A DNA stretch of 64,000 bases from Gordonia sp. SL306 (GCF_026625785.1 NZ_CP113063.1:3720001-3784000); one strand, 5' to 3'. Counted from the first letter of the stretch, positions 1 through 9,263 are shown. Numbers and translations are program-made. The notes: generated by a model from the letters alone, not told the origin.

Positions 1-18
1 CGCACGGGCCCGATCGAC

Positions 19-1710
19 ATGCCGGCGAGCGGTCCGATCGAGCGGCAGTCGGCTCGGCGGGGCTCCGACGACGATTTCGGGTTCGATCACCGGCGTGCGT
101 CGACGGGTCGCCGGGCAGGCTGGCTCTGGGGCGGCGCCGCTCTGATCGTGGTGGCCGCACTGGTCACCGGCTTCGTGTTGTGGCGGACAGGTGCCGTGGG
201 CTGTGCCGATCGGGAAACCATCTCGGTCGCATCGGATCCCTCCATGACCAGTGCGTTGCGCACCGTCACCCAGGACGCATCCGAGGACTCCTGCTACGAC
301 TTCGACATCAACGGCGTGGCCGGAGCACAGGTGCCCGGTCAGTTGACCAGCGGTGACAAGGCGCCTGACCTGTGGGTCGCCGACTCGCAGATCCAGGCCC
401 GCCGGGTCACCACTCAGGTGCGCCGCGATCTGAACATGGTGTCGCCGTCGATCGCGTCCTCGCCGACGGTGGTGGTGGGGAAGTCCGTCCCGCAGTTGAA
501 CAGCTGGGTCGACGTGATGAAGCTGCAGGATCTGCGGACCGGCAGCCCGATCGACACCAGCACCGGTGACGCGCCGATCGTGGGTGCCCTGGCGGAGGAG
601 AATGCCGGGAACCTGTCGGAGAAGCAGCTGACGGCGGCGATGACGGTGCTCGCCGTGCAGCAGAACAACGCGCGCCTGGCCAACGACAACGAGGGCACCC
701 GCCTGAACCTCGCGAACACGACCGAGGTCCCGGTGGTCACCACCGAGCAGCAGTACCTGCTGTTCACGCGAACCCATCCGGGATCAGAACTGAAGGCATC
801 GGTGCCTTCCGACGGCACAGTGATGCTCGACTATCCGATGGTCAACACGGCGAGCGCGGCTCGAAAGGACACCGCCGCCAAGGCGGGCAAGGAACTGGCC
901 GACAGGCTCGCGTCGTCCGATGGACAGAAGACGCTCAACGAGTCCGGGTACCGCAACCCCGACGGTGCGCCCTTGCCCGACGGCGCCGGAATCGGTCAGG
1001 TCAAGAACCTCGAGCTCAAGGATCCGTCGCAGGTCGACCGGGCGATCCGGCAGTGGCAGGTGCTCGGCGTGCCGATTCGCACGCTCGTCGTCGAGGACAC
1101 CTCGGGTTCGATGGCCGCACCGGCAGGCGACCAGACGCGTGCCGATCTGCTCATCGATGCGTCGATGACCGGTCTCACCCTGTTCCCCAACAACGCGATG
1201 GTCGGCGGATGGGCGTTCGGCATCGACAAGGGCGGCCCCGATCAGGACTGGAAGTGGATGTCCCCGATCCGGCGTCTCGACGCCCAGGCCGTCGGTGGCG
1301 GAACGCATCGTCAGGAACTGGGCCGGGCGGTCCGCCGTGGTCTCGCACCGTCTCAGCTCGGCGGCGGGACGGGCCTCTACGACACGACTCTCGCGGCGTT
1401 CAAAGAGGTGCAGAACAGCTACGACCCGAACTACTCGAACTCGGTCATCATCATGACCGACGGGCAGAACGAGGATCCGAACAGCATCAGCCTCGACGAG
1501 TTGCTCTCGCAGTTGAAAGAACTCGAGGATCCGGCACGTCCGGTCCTGGTCCTGACGATCGGGATCTCCGAGGATGCGGACACCGAGGCGTTGAAGGAGA
1601 TCGCCGACGCCACCCCGGGTGGCACCACGTATGTGGCCCAGACACCCGAGGACATCAAGTCGGTGTTCGTCGATGCGATCCAGGCGCGCGTCGCCGCGGC
1701 CGGCCGCTGA
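19..1710 (+). CDS. Membrane-anchored von Willebrand A / solute-binding-like protein
   Basis: 563 residues from the first visible ATG; the frame is open to the window edge, so the true start could lie further left. A cytoplasmic N-terminus is followed by one membrane segment (about residues 36-56), then a periplasmic-binding-protein-like region (about 65-340) and a C-terminal von Willebrand A domain (about 350-560). The metal-binding MIDAS motif reads VVEDTSGSM (D360, S362, S364), with GTGLYDT near 451 and IIMTDGQNED near 477 as further MIDAS elements. This solute-binding plus VWA layout is common in actinobacterial envelope proteins of unknown ligand. The role is inferred to be binding of a ligand or protein partner outside the membrane. 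It is transcribed toward the flavin electron-transfer genes but separated from them by 94 bp. Confidence 0.8.
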   Translation: MPASGPIERQSARRGSDDDFGFDHRRASTGRRAGWLWGGAALIVVAALVTGFVLWRTGAVGCADRETISVASDPSMTSALRTVTQDASEDSCYDFDINGVAGAQVPGQLTSGDKAPDLWVADSQIQARRVTTQVRRDLNMVSPSIASSPTVVVGKSVPQLNSWVDVMKLQDLRTGSPIDTSTGDAPIVGALAEENAGNLSEKQLTAAMTVLAVQQNNARLANDNEGTRLNLANTTEVPVVTTEQQYLLFTRTHPGSELKASVPSDGTVMLDYPMVNTASAARKDTAAKAGKELADRLASSDGQKTLNESGYRNPDGAPLPDGAGIGQVKNLELKDPSQVDRAIRQWQVLGVPIRTLVVEDTSGSMAAPAGDQTRADLLIDASMTGLTLFPNNAMVGGWAFGIDKGGPDQDWKWMSPIRRLDAQAVGGGTHRQELGRAVRRGLAPSQLGGGTGLYDTTLAAFKEVQNSYDPNYSNSVIIMTDGQNEDPNSISLDELLSQLKELEDPARPVLVLTIGISEDADTEALKEIADATPGGTTYVAQTPEDIKSVFVDAIQARVAAAGR

Positions 1711-1804
1711 TCGAGCACGCCTGAAGCTGTCGTTTACCTGAGGATTACCTTGCGATCAGCTTCTCCGGCTGGTCGTTAGGTAGGCCTTATTGCAGAATCG
1801 ACGT

Positions 1805-2266
1805 ATGACCCGTAAAGACACCCTGCCCCGCGCGGCCGGAGTCGCCGCAGCGTTGGCGACCGTCGGCCTCGTCACCGGTGCGTGCGGTTCCGACGACCCA
1901 TCGGATACCGCAGCGACGAGTTCGATGGCCTCAGGCGGGGCAGCCGGCACCGCATCGGCGGCGGGTGGGACCTACCAGGACGGCGAGTATTCGGCCACCG
2001 GTCACTACGTGTCACCGGGCGGGCCGCAACAGGTCGGTGTCACCGTCACGTTGTCGAATTCGGTGATCACGGCATTGAGCCTGGACACGAGCCAGACCAA
2101 GGGCACCTCCAAGGAGTTCCAGGGCAAATTCGCGAGCGGCGTCGACGCATTGGTGGTCGGCAAGAACATCGACGACCTCGACGTCCACAAGGTCTCGGGA
2201 TCCTCGTTGACGTCGACAGGATTCAACGACGCGATCGATCAGATCAAGACCGAAGCGCAGGCCTGA
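1805..2266 (+). CDS. FMN-binding domain lipoprotein (flavinylation substrate)
   Basis: 153 residues. The ATG at 1805 gives a clean lipoprotein signal peptide (MTRKDTLPR, hydrophobic stretch, lipobox VTGAC). After a Ser/Thr/Ala-rich linker comes one small FMN-binding domain starting near YQDGEYSATG and ending with HKVSGSSLTSTGF. In NqrC/RnfG-type proteins the equivalent SGAT-like motif carries a covalent FMN on Ser/Thr attached by ApbE; here SGSSLTS offers several hydroxyl acceptors. The apbE gene follows after 7 bp and a membrane oxidoreductase overlaps that, so the protein is probably an extracytoplasmic, covalently flavinylated electron carrier. Flavinylation is inferred, not seen. Confidence 0.82.
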   Translation: MTRKDTLPRAAGVAAALATVGLVTGACGSDDPSDTAATSSMASGGAAGTASAAGGTYQDGEYSATGHYVSPGGPQQVGVTVTLSNSVITALSLDTSQTKGTSKEFQGKFASGVDALVVGKNIDDLDVHKVSGSSLTSTGFNDAIDQIKTEAQA

Positions 2267-2273
2267 GACGTCG

Positions 2274-3167
2274 GTGTCCGCAGCTGTGCGACCGCTCGCC
2301 CATGTGTGGTGTTTCGATGCCCTCGGCACACGCTGGGAGATCTCCACACCCGTTCCCCTCGCCGACGACGTCGCGCGTCGGGTGACCGACGAACTCGATC
2401 GGATCGATCGGGTGTGGTCTCGGTTTCGTGACGATTCCACGGTCGCCGAGATCGGTCGGCGTGCCGGCCGCTATCCGATCGCCGCGGCCGATCAGCCACT
2501 GATCGACTGGTATCGGCGGCTCTACGACCTGACCGGTGGAGCGGTGTCGCCGATGGTCGGCCAGGTTCTCGTCGATGCCGGCTACGACGCCGGCTACAGT
2601 CTCGCGCCGAAACCCGAGGTCGCACCCGCGCCCCGGTGGGACGACGTGCTCGCCGGTCACACCGGCTCTCTCGATGTCCGTCGCCCGGTGCTCCTCGACG
2701 TCGGGGCCGCCGGGAAAGGGTTTGCCGTCGATCGAGTCGCCGGGATCGTCGGCGAGGAGGTCGACAGCTATGTGGTGGATGGCAGCGGCGACATGCGGAT
2801 CCGATCATCCGACGGCCCGCTGAGGGTTGCACTCGAGCACCCGGTCGACGTCGAGAAGGCGATCGGGCTCGTCGAACTCGACGACGGAGCGATCTGTGCG
2901 TCGGCGGCCAATCGTCGAGCGTGGGCGGACTGGCATCACATCGTCGATCCGCGCTCGGGGGCCCCGGCCCGGGAGGTGCTGGCCAGCTGGGTGATCGCCC
3001 CCGACACAATGACCGCCGATGGGCTGGCCACCGCGCTGTTCTTCACCCCGGCGTCGATTCTGCGGTCCGCCTTCGATTTTCACGCCGCGGGTTTCCATCA
3101 CGTGACCATCCGACGCAACGGGACCGTCGAGCACACCGACATCCCAGGGTTGGAGTTGTTCCTGTGA
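2274..3167 (+). CDS. apbE: FAD:protein FMN transferase
   Basis: 297 residues from a GTG start. Family hallmarks are FDALGTRWEI at the N-terminus, LDVGAAGKGFAVD (about 141-153), VDGSGDMRI (about 168-176), HHIVDPRSG (about 221-229) and DTMTADGLATAL near 244, which carries metal-binding residues. ApbE transfers the FMN moiety of FAD onto a Ser/Thr of an exported flavoprotein. Its likely client is the FMN-binding lipoprotein just upstream. The stop overlaps the start of the next gene (GTGA), so the three genes are probably one translationally coupled operon. No Sec or lipoprotein signal is evident, unlike many ApbE proteins, so export would need another route or the protein acts inside. Confidence 0.9.
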   Translation: MSAAVRPLAHVWCFDALGTRWEISTPVPLADDVARRVTDELDRIDRVWSRFRDDSTVAEIGRRAGRYPIAAADQPLIDWYRRLYDLTGGAVSPMVGQVLVDAGYDAGYSLAPKPEVAPAPRWDDVLAGHTGSLDVRRPVLLDVGAAGKGFAVDRVAGIVGEEVDSYVVDGSGDMRIRSSDGPLRVALEHPVDVEKAIGLVELDDGAICASAANRRAWADWHHIVDPRSGAPAREVLASWVIAPDTMTADGLATALFFTPASILRSAFDFHAAGFHHVTIRRNGTVEHTDIPGLELFL

Positions 3168-4732
3168 CGCGCGTGATCCCGGCCTGGCTAACGGCTCATC
3201 GCGCCGTGCTCCTCGCCCTGCTGGCACTCACCGTGGCGGCCTTCGTGGTGGCTGCGACCGATGGCGACTTCGCCTACCGCCCAGACGAACTGGCGTTGTC
3301 GCTGCTCATCGCCGTGGTGGTCACCGGTCTCGCGACCTATGCAGGGGCCGTGGTGGTGCGGGTGCCGCCGGGGTCGGATTCCTGGTTGATCACGGCGCTG
3401 ATCCTGTTCTTCATCCTGCCGGGCGTGACCGATTCGGGTTCCGCGATCACCGTCGCCGTCGGCGCCGCCGCTGCCGGATTGTCGAAGTACGTGCTCGCGT
3501 GGCGCGGACGGCTGGTGATCAATCCGGCGGTCGCGGGTGCCGTGGTCGTGTACGTGCTCGCCTACGCGGAGGTCGGCACCATCGGCTACCCGCTCTGGTG
3601 GATCGCCGCGAAACCGCTGGTGATCCCGATGGTCGTCATCGGGGTACTCCTGGTCACGGTGCTCCGAGAGTGGCGCCTGGTCCTGGTCTTCCTCGCGGTG
3701 ACCCTGGTGACCAGTGGTGTTCTCGAGCTGACCGAGGGAGGTCAGTCACTGGAGTTCTGGTACGCGTCCAGCCCGACGTTCTTCGTCGCGGCCGTGATGC
3801 TGCCGGAGCCGCTCACCTCACCGAGCACGCGCGTACATCGCATGATCTACGGAGCGTTGGTCGGCGTCCTGATGTATTGGCAGGTTTCGATCACGGTCAC
3901 CGACTCGCTGAGCCTCGAGTTCGTCCCGGAGATCGCGCTCCTCGTCGGGTCGCTCTACGCCTTCGGCGTCCGACTCGTGACCGGAAACCCCTCGGCGCGG
4001 CGACTTTCCCTCACCTTCGCCGATCGTGCCCAGTTTCCCGCCGATCGTGCGCGTCCCATCGCGGACAACACCTACGAACTCGACCTCGTGGCACCGGCGC
4101 CGACGAAGTTCCTTCCCGGACAATGGGCATTGCTCAGTGCGCCGGAGTGGTCGAGGCCGGTGTGGCGTGGGTCGCGACGAGTGTTCTCCTACACGGATGC
4201 GCCAGGCGGCAAGGAAGTCCGCTTCGCGTTCACCGCGTCGGCTACCCCGTCGCATTTCAAGCACGGCCTCATCGGCGGCGACACCCGACGCCTCTATCTC
4301 GACTTGTCCGGCGGCGACTTCGTGCTGCCCCGTACGGGGCGAGGACGGCCGGTGGTTCTGCTTGCCTCCGGGATCGGCATCACACCGTTCCGATCGATGT
4401 TGTGCTCGGCGATCACCAATGGTGCCGACTTGCGCCTCATCACCCTGGTCCATGTCGTCCGGGTGGCCGACCGGGAAGTCTTCGGCGATGTGCTGGACGC
4501 CGTCAGGGATGCCGGGGCGTCGGTTCGGGTCGTCGAATCAACCGATCTCGCCGACGGTTTCGACGACGACTCGCTCCGCCGGCTGATCGGCGACGTCGAC
4601 GGTTCACCGCACTACTACGCATCCGGGAATCCACGGTTCGTCCGTTCGACCGCTCAAGCGATCCGACGCATCGACTCCTCCGCTCGGTGGCAGTTCTGGC
4701 GCGTTCACACCGACGCGTTCCTGGGCTATTGA
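3164..4732 (+). CDS. RnfD/NqrB-like membrane domain fused to an FAD/NAD(P)H reductase domain
   Basis: 522 residues from the GTG at 3164, which overlaps the apbE stop; the longer open frame upstream lacks homology. Residues 1-275 form about eight to ten membrane segments with an RnfD/NqrB-like signature, FFVAAVMLPEPLTSPST near 206-222 (compare the TDPxTxP motif of RnfD). Residues 285-522 form a ferredoxin-NADP reductase module: FAD-binding RVFSYTD (339-345) and nucleotide-binding LLASGIGITPFRSML (399-413). No SGAT flavinylation motif is visible in the membrane part, so the bound flavin of the pathway is probably on the lipoprotein. Inferred role: carrying electrons from cytoplasmic NAD(P)H through the membrane to the external flavoprotein. 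The final acceptor is unknown; ferric iron or a redox partner is possible. Confidence 0.8.
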   Translation: MTRVIPAWLTAHRAVLLALLALTVAAFVVAATDGDFAYRPDELALSLLIAVVVTGLATYAGAVVVRVPPGSDSWLITALILFFILPGVTDSGSAITVAVGAAAAGLSKYVLAWRGRLVINPAVAGAVVVYVLAYAEVGTIGYPLWWIAAKPLVIPMVVIGVLLVTVLREWRLVLVFLAVTLVTSGVLELTEGGQSLEFWYASSPTFFVAAVMLPEPLTSPSTRVHRMIYGALVGVLMYWQVSITVTDSLSLEFVPEIALLVGSLYAFGVRLVTGNPSARRLSLTFADRAQFPADRARPIADNTYELDLVAPAPTKFLPGQWALLSAPEWSRPVWRGSRRVFSYTDAPGGKEVRFAFTASATPSHFKHGLIGGDTRRLYLDLSGGDFVLPRTGRGRPVVLLASGIGITPFRSMLCSAITNGADLRLITLVHVVRVADREVFGDVLDAVRDAGASVRVVESTDLADGFDDDSLRRLIGDVDGSPHYYASGNPRFVRSTAQAIRRIDSSARWQFWRVHTDAFLGY

Positions 4733-4761
4733 CCCGGTCCCGACGACGTGGTCGGAACCTC

Positions 4762-4826
4762 ACGCACGATGGGCGACATTCTGCGCACGGTCGGCGGGAA
4801 ACCGGGCCCGATCGGAGAGTTGTGCG
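4762..4826 (+). repeat. Short array of 21-bp units between convergent genes
   Basis: Three tandem units of about 21 bp begin at 4762, 4783 and 4804 and share the core GCNCGRTCGGCG. They lie between the 3' ends of the RnfD-like gene (+) and the LysR gene (-). The same unit family forms a larger array at 48858-49024. Confidence 0.65.
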
Positions 4827-5717
4827 TCACTCCTCCCGCGCCACCCGCCGCAGGACCGCCAGCACCTGCCCGATCATCGGTGACGGATCGCCGGCGAGGC
4901 GGGCGACGGCGAGATCGACCGGCGCGACGTCGGGGACCAGCGGCAGATACCGCACCCCCGCGACGCCGAGCGCAGCGGTGGGTTCGGGAACGATCGCCAC
5001 GCCCAGCCCGGCGGCGACCAGAGTGACGAGTGTCGACGTCTCGGTGACCTCGTGCCGGATTGCGGGTACGAATCCCGCCGACGCACAGATCGTCGCGACG
5101 ATCCCGTTCATCACCGATCGACCGTGCCCGGCGTGCACGATGAACTCCGCATCGCGCAGTGCGTCGACGTGGACCGTCGCATCCCTCCATCGACGGTCGC
5201 CCTCGGGTATCGCGACGAAGAGACGGTCTCGGCGGACGGTCTCAACGACGATCTCCGTGCCACCCGCCGGTGGCCGCAGCAGTGCCAGATCGATCTCGCC
5301 GGACATCAGCGCCGACAGCTGTGCGGGCGCCAACATCTCGCCGCGCACGCTGACGTCCAGATCGGGGAGGTCCTCGCGGAGGGCACGGACCAGCCGAGGG
5401 AGCAGAGAGTAGGTGGCCGACCCGACGCAGCCGATCGCCAGAGTGCCCTGCCGGCCCTCGGCGACGCGTTGTGCCTGCAGCCCCGCGACATCGACGGCAT
5501 CGAGGATGGCCTCCACCCGTTCCAGGTAGGCCGTGCCCGCCGGCGTGAGTTCCACGCGCCGGGTGGAGCGGACGAAGAGGGTCACACCGAGTTCGGCCTC
5601 GAGTTGCCGGATCTGCTGAGACAGTGGCGGCTGTGCGATGTGCAGTCGCTCCGCGGCGCGGCCGAAGTGGAGTTCCTCGGCGACGGCCCGGAAGTACCGG
5701 AGATGTCGGAGTTCCAT
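4827..5717 (-). CDS. LysR-type transcriptional regulator of the pca genes
   Basis: 296 residues. The start chosen is the ATG at 5717 (MELRHLRYF), the usual LysR N-terminus; an upstream in-frame ATG would add 16 unusual residues. The winged helix occupies about residues 1-60 (AAERLHIAQPPLSQQIRQLE) and the LysR substrate-binding fold the rest. It is transcribed away from pcaF with 76 bp between, the classic layout for a LysR regulator and its target. By context it should activate pcaFDIJ in response to a beta-ketoadipate pathway intermediate, as PcaQ/CatR-type regulators do. The specific inducer cannot be read from sequence. Confidence 0.85.
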   Translation of the reverse strand: MELRHLRYFRAVAEELHFGRAAERLHIAQPPLSQQIRQLEAELGVTLFVRSTRRVELTPAGTAYLERVEAILDAVDVAGLQAQRVAEGRQGTLAIGCVGSATYSLLPRLVRALREDLPDLDVSVRGEMLAPAQLSALMSGEIDLALLRPPAGGTEIVVETVRRDRLFVAIPEGDRRWRDATVHVDALRDAEFIVHAGHGRSVMNGIVATICASAGFVPAIRHEVTETSTLVTLVAAGLGVAIVPEPTAALGVAGVRYLPLVPDVAPVDLAVARLAGDPSPMIGQVLAVLRRVAREE

Positions 5718-5793
5718 GATTGAGACCTTACGCATATCACTGGGGCGAAAATGAATACTTCTCAATATCGAATGACGTTCCTATCGTGGATGT
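5718..5793. promoter_or_regulatory. Divergent promoter region, LysR gene / pcaF
   Basis: The 76-bp divergent intergenic region should hold both promoters and the LysR site. An inverted pair ATTGAGA (5719-5725) and TCTCAAT (5760-5766) is visible. It is a candidate for part of the regulator-binding region, but LysR sites are degenerate and this is only a suggestion. Confidence 0.4.
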
Positions 5794-7017
5794 ATGAGTA
5801 CCGGATCCGACGTAGTCATCTGTTCCCCGTTGCGCACACCGGTCGGGCGAATGGGTGGCGCACTCGCCTCGTTGACCGTGACCGACCTCGCCACCGGATT
5901 GCTGAGGGAGCTGGCCTCCCGAACCGGACTCGGCGAAGGCGACATCGACGACGTGATCCTCGGTCAGGGTTATGCCAACGGTGAGGCCCCGGCGATCGGC
6001 CGGATCGCCGCACTCGACGCCGGGCTGGGCACCGGCGTCCCCGGCATGCAGGTAGACCGGCGCTGCGGTTCGGGGCTGCAGGCGATCCTCAACGGTGCCG
6101 CGCAGGTTGCCACGGGTGGCGCACGCCTGGTGGTGGCCGGCGGGGCCGAGTCGATGTCGAACGTCGAGCACTACGCGCTGGGGTTGCGGACCGGAATCCG
6201 GCAGGGCGGCGTCGAACTGATGGACCGCCTCGACCGTGGTCGCCTTACGGCGGGCGGCGACAGCCATCCCGTGCCGGGCGGCATGATCGAGACCGCCGAG
6301 AACCTCCGTGCCCGGTACGGCATCAGCCGCGCGGAGCAGGACGAGCTCGCCGTGCGCTCTCACCAGCGTGCGATCGCGGCGCACGAGGCCGGTCGCTTCG
6401 CCGACGAACTCGTGTCCGTGACGGTTCCCGGCAGACGCGGGAAGCCCGACGTGGTGGTCGAACGCGACGAGCATCCCCGTGCCGATGCCTCGGTGGAGTC
6501 GATGGCTGCGCTGCGGCCGATCCGGCTGAAGATCGATCCGGAGTCAACCGTGACCGCCGGCAACGCGTCCGGTCAGAACGACGGTGCCGCCATGTGCGTC
6601 GTCACGACTCGTGACGAGGCGGATCGTCGAGGTCTCGACCCGATGCTCGCGCTGACGTCGTGGGCGGTCACCGGATGCGAACCCGAGGTCATGGGTATCG
6701 GGCCCGTGAACGCAACGGCCGCTGCGCTCGAGCGGGCGGGTCTCACCCTCGACGAGATCGACCTCATCGAACTCAACGAGGCCTTTGCCGCCCAGGCTCT
6801 CGCGGTACTCGCCGAGTGGAAGGTCGATGCGACCGATGATCGGTTGAACCCCAACGGTTCCGGGATCTCGCTGGGCCACCCGATCGGCGCCACCGGTGCC
6901 CGCATCCTGGCGACCGCCGCCCACGAGGCACGCCGTCGCGATGCCCGTCACGTGTTGGAGACGATGTGCATCGGCGGCGGTCAGGGCCTCGCGGCGATCT
7001 TCGAGGTCATCCGATGA
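5794..7017 (+). CDS. pcaF: 3-oxoadipyl-CoA / acetyl-CoA thiolase
   Basis: 407 residues, normal thiolase length. The acylated cysteine lies in QVDRRCGSGLQ, the catalytic His in GHPIGATGAR and the second active-site Cys in MCIGGGQG. Family knowledge plus its place before pcaD, pcaI and pcaJ indicate cleavage of 3-oxoadipyl-CoA to succinyl-CoA and acetyl-CoA, the last step of aromatic degradation. A general acetyl-CoA acetyltransferase cannot be excluded from sequence alone. It is the first gene of a tightly packed operon: its stop overlaps the pcaD start. Confidence 0.88.
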   Translation: MSTGSDVVICSPLRTPVGRMGGALASLTVTDLATGLLRELASRTGLGEGDIDDVILGQGYANGEAPAIGRIAALDAGLGTGVPGMQVDRRCGSGLQAILNGAAQVATGGARLVVAGGAESMSNVEHYALGLRTGIRQGGVELMDRLDRGRLTAGGDSHPVPGGMIETAENLRARYGISRAEQDELAVRSHQRAIAAHEAGRFADELVSVTVPGRRGKPDVVVERDEHPRADASVESMAALRPIRLKIDPESTVTAGNASGQNDGAAMCVVTTRDEADRRGLDPMLALTSWAVTGCEPEVMGIGPVNATAAALERAGLTLDEIDLIELNEAFAAQALAVLAEWKVDATDDRLNPNGSGISLGHPIGATGARILATAAHEARRRDARHVLETMCIGGGQGLAAIFEVIR

Positions 7018-7784
7018 GCGCCGTCGATGTCGATGCGGTGGTGTCCGGTCGTGCCGACGGACCCGTTGTGGTGCTGTCGAATTCGCTCGGGTCCACCTAC
7101 CGGATGTGGGACGCACAACTCGCGGCACTGGAGGAACGATTCCGCGTCGTCCGCTACAACACCCGCGGACATGGGGCATCGCCGGTACCACGGGGCCCGT
7201 ACACGATCGACGATCTAGCCGACGATGTGATCGCGCTGCTCAACCGGCTCGACGTCGAGCGCGCCCACGTAATCGGGCTCTCGCTCGGGGGAATGACCGC
7301 GATGCGTGTGGCGGTTCGCAACCCGGAGCGGGTGAACGCCCTCGGACTGCTGTGCACCGGCGCCCAGCTCACCCCGTCGTCGGCATGGACCGACCGGGCG
7401 ACGACGGTCCGGGCGCAGGGGAGTGCGGCAGTCGCGGAAGCCGTTGTGCAACGGTGGTTCACCCCCGAATACCTGGCCGACAACCCGGACTCTCGCCGCT
7501 ACCACGAGACAATGGTGGCCGACACGCCTGCCGAGGGATATGCGGGGTGCTGTGAGGCGATCGCGGTGATGGACCAGCGCGCGGATCTCGCGTCGATCAC
7601 CGCACCGACCCTGGCGATCGCCGGCGCCGACGACCCCGCGACACCGCCACCGAAGCTCGAAGAGATCGCCGATACGGTCGCGACCGGCCGACTCCTCGTC
7701 GTCCCGCACTCGGCGCACCTGGCCAACGCCGAGCAACCCGAGATCATCACGCCCGCACTGATCGAACACCTGGAGCAATCATGA
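7014..7784 (+). CDS. pcaD: 3-oxoadipate enol-lactonase
   Basis: 256 residues of alpha/beta-hydrolase fold. The ATG at 7014 overlaps the pcaF stop. The nucleophile elbow is GLSLGG, the acid is in GADDPATPP and the histidine in PHSAHL. It hydrolyses 3-oxoadipate enol-lactone to 3-oxoadipate, linking the catechol branch (catABC, 11 kb away) to pcaIJF. In many actinobacteria this activity is fused to the PcaC decarboxylase as PcaL. Here it is a stand-alone protein and no pcaC, pcaG or pcaH is in the window, consistent with dedication to the catechol branch. Confidence 0.87.
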   Translation: MSAVDVDAVVSGRADGPVVVLSNSLGSTYRMWDAQLAALEERFRVVRYNTRGHGASPVPRGPYTIDDLADDVIALLNRLDVERAHVIGLSLGGMTAMRVAVRNPERVNALGLLCTGAQLTPSSAWTDRATTVRAQGSAAVAEAVVQRWFTPEYLADNPDSRRYHETMVADTPAEGYAGCCEAIAVMDQRADLASITAPTLAIAGADDPATPPPKLEEIADTVATGRLLVVPHSAHLANAEQPEIITPALIEHLEQS

Positions 7785-8587
7785 GTATCGACAAACTGGC
7801 CGACACGGCCGCCGACGCCGTCGCCGACATCCCGGACGGGGCCAGTCTCGCGGTCGGCGGGTTCGGCCTCGCGGGTATCCCGTGGTTCCTCATCGACGCG
7901 CTGCTGGATCAGGGGGCCGCGCAGCTGACGGTTGTCTCGAACAACTGCGGAGTCGACGGTGCGGGTCTCGGACTGTTGTTGGAGGCCAGGAAGATCGACA
8001 AGGTGATCGCCTCCTACATCGGTGAGAACAAGGAGTTCGGCAGGCAGTTCCTGGCCGGTGAGGTGACCGTCGAGCTCACCCCGCAGGGCACGCTTGCCGA
8101 GCGGATGCGCGCAGGCGGCAGCGGGATCGGCGCGTTCTACACCCCGACCGGGGTGGGCACGCTGGTCGCCGACGGTGGACTGCCATGGCGATACAACCCC
8201 GACGGCAGTGTCGCGCTCGCGTCGCAGCCGAAAGAGGTGCGAACGTTCAACGGACAGGACATGGTCCTCGAGGAAGCGATCGTCACCGACTACGCACTCA
8301 TCCGCGCTGCCGTGGTGGACAAGGCAGGCAACTGCAAGTTCCACGCGGCGGCACGTAATTTCAATCCTCCGGCCGCGATGTCCGGACGGATCACCATCGT
8401 CGAGGCGGAGCGGGTCGTCGAGGTGGGCGAGCTGGGGCCCGACGAGATCCACCTGCCGGGCATCTTCGTCAAACGAATCGTCGAACTCACGCCGGAACAG
8501 GCTGCGCGCAAGGAGATCGAGCAGCGCACCACCAGGCCACGCCCCGCCCAGATCGACGCCACCCCCGACCAGCCCGTTCATTCCTAG
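7781..8587 (+). CDS. pcaI: 3-oxoadipate:succinyl-CoA transferase, subunit A
   Basis: 268 residues; the start overlaps the pcaD stop (ATGA). The CoA-transferase family I alpha-subunit signature AVGGFGLAGIPWFLIDALL is near the N-terminus, followed by VVSNNCGVDGAGLG and GTLAERMRAGGSGI. With PcaJ it moves CoA from succinyl-CoA to 3-oxoadipate. A short hydrophilic tail follows the conserved core. The general 3-oxoacid CoA-transferase family is certain; the 3-oxoadipate assignment rests on operon context. Confidence 0.88.
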   Translation: MSIDKLADTAADAVADIPDGASLAVGGFGLAGIPWFLIDALLDQGAAQLTVVSNNCGVDGAGLGLLLEARKIDKVIASYIGENKEFGRQFLAGEVTVELTPQGTLAERMRAGGSGIGAFYTPTGVGTLVADGGLPWRYNPDGSVALASQPKEVRTFNGQDMVLEEAIVTDYALIRAAVVDKAGNCKFHAAARNFNPPAAMSGRITIVEAERVVEVGELGPDEIHLPGIFVKRIVELTPEQAARKEIEQRTTRPRPAQIDATPDQPVHS

Positions 8588-8596
8588 GAGGACACC

Positions 8597-9256
8597 ATGA
8601 CCTGGACTCGCACCGAGATGGCGGCACGCGCGGCGCGCGAACTCCGGCCCGGCGACTATGTGAACCTCGGCATCGGCCTGCCGACGATGATCCCCGACCA
8701 TCTCCCCGACGACTCGGGCATCACGCTGCATGCGGAGAACGGCATCCTCGGTGTCGGACCGTACCCGTACGACGACGAGGTCGATCCTGACCTCGTCAAT
8801 GCCGGCAAGCAGACCGTGTCAGTCCTGCCGGGGGCGTCGTTCTTCGACTCGGCAACGAGTTTCGCGATGATCCGCGGCGGGCATGTCGACGTCGCGGTGC
8901 TGGGCGGTATGCAGGTGTCGAGCAACGGTGACCTCGCCAACTGGATGGTCCCCGGTGCGATGGTCAAGGGCATCGGCGGCGCCATGGACCTGGTCAACGG
9001 CGCCGGCCAGGTCATCGTGCTCATGGAGCACACCACGAAGAAGGGCGATCCCAAGCTGGTCGCCGACTGCTCGCTTCCGCTCACCGGACGCTCCGTGGTC
9101 AGCCGCGTCATCACCGATCTCGGTGTGTTCGACGTCAACGGTGCGGGATTCGACGTCGTCGAGCTCGCGCCGGACGTCGACTTCGCGGCCGTCGAAGCGA
9201 AAACCGGTGCGCCGGTGGTGGACCGGACGTCCACGAACGAGCCCGCCAGGGTCTAG
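8597..9256 (+). CDS. pcaJ: 3-oxoadipate:succinyl-CoA transferase, subunit B
   Basis: 219 residues, preceded by a strong AGGAGG ribosome-binding site. The beta-subunit signature is complete: [15 protein letters not shown], then [12 protein letters not shown], whose Glu forms the CoA thioester intermediate, and later [15 protein letters not shown]. It pairs with PcaI. It is the last gene of the pcaFDIJ operon and is followed at once by a large palindromic repeat (from 9264) that may act as a terminator between this operon and the convergent ben regulator. Confidence 0.88.
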   Translation: MTWTRTEMAARAARELRPGDYVNLGIGLPTMIPDHLPDDSGITLHAENGILGVGPYPYDDEVDPDLVNAGKQTVSVLPGASFFDSATSFAMIRGGHVDVAVLGGMQVSSNGDLANWMVPGAMVKGIGGAMDLVNGAGQVIVLMEHTTKKGDPKLVADCSLPLTGRSVVSRVITDLGVFDVNGAGFDVVELAPDVDFAAVEAKTGAPVVDRTSTNEPARV

Positions 9257-9263
9257 CCGGCGT

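Noticed and set aside
1775-1791. Possible IdeR/DtxR iron box before the FMN lipoprotein
   Set aside because: GTTAGGTAGGCCTTATT matches only the left half of the consensus; the right half is missing.
2239-3009. 256-codon minus-strand frame opposite apbE
   Set aside because: Arg/Pro-rich shadow frame typical of high-GC DNA with no recognisable domain; apbE on the plus strand is clear.
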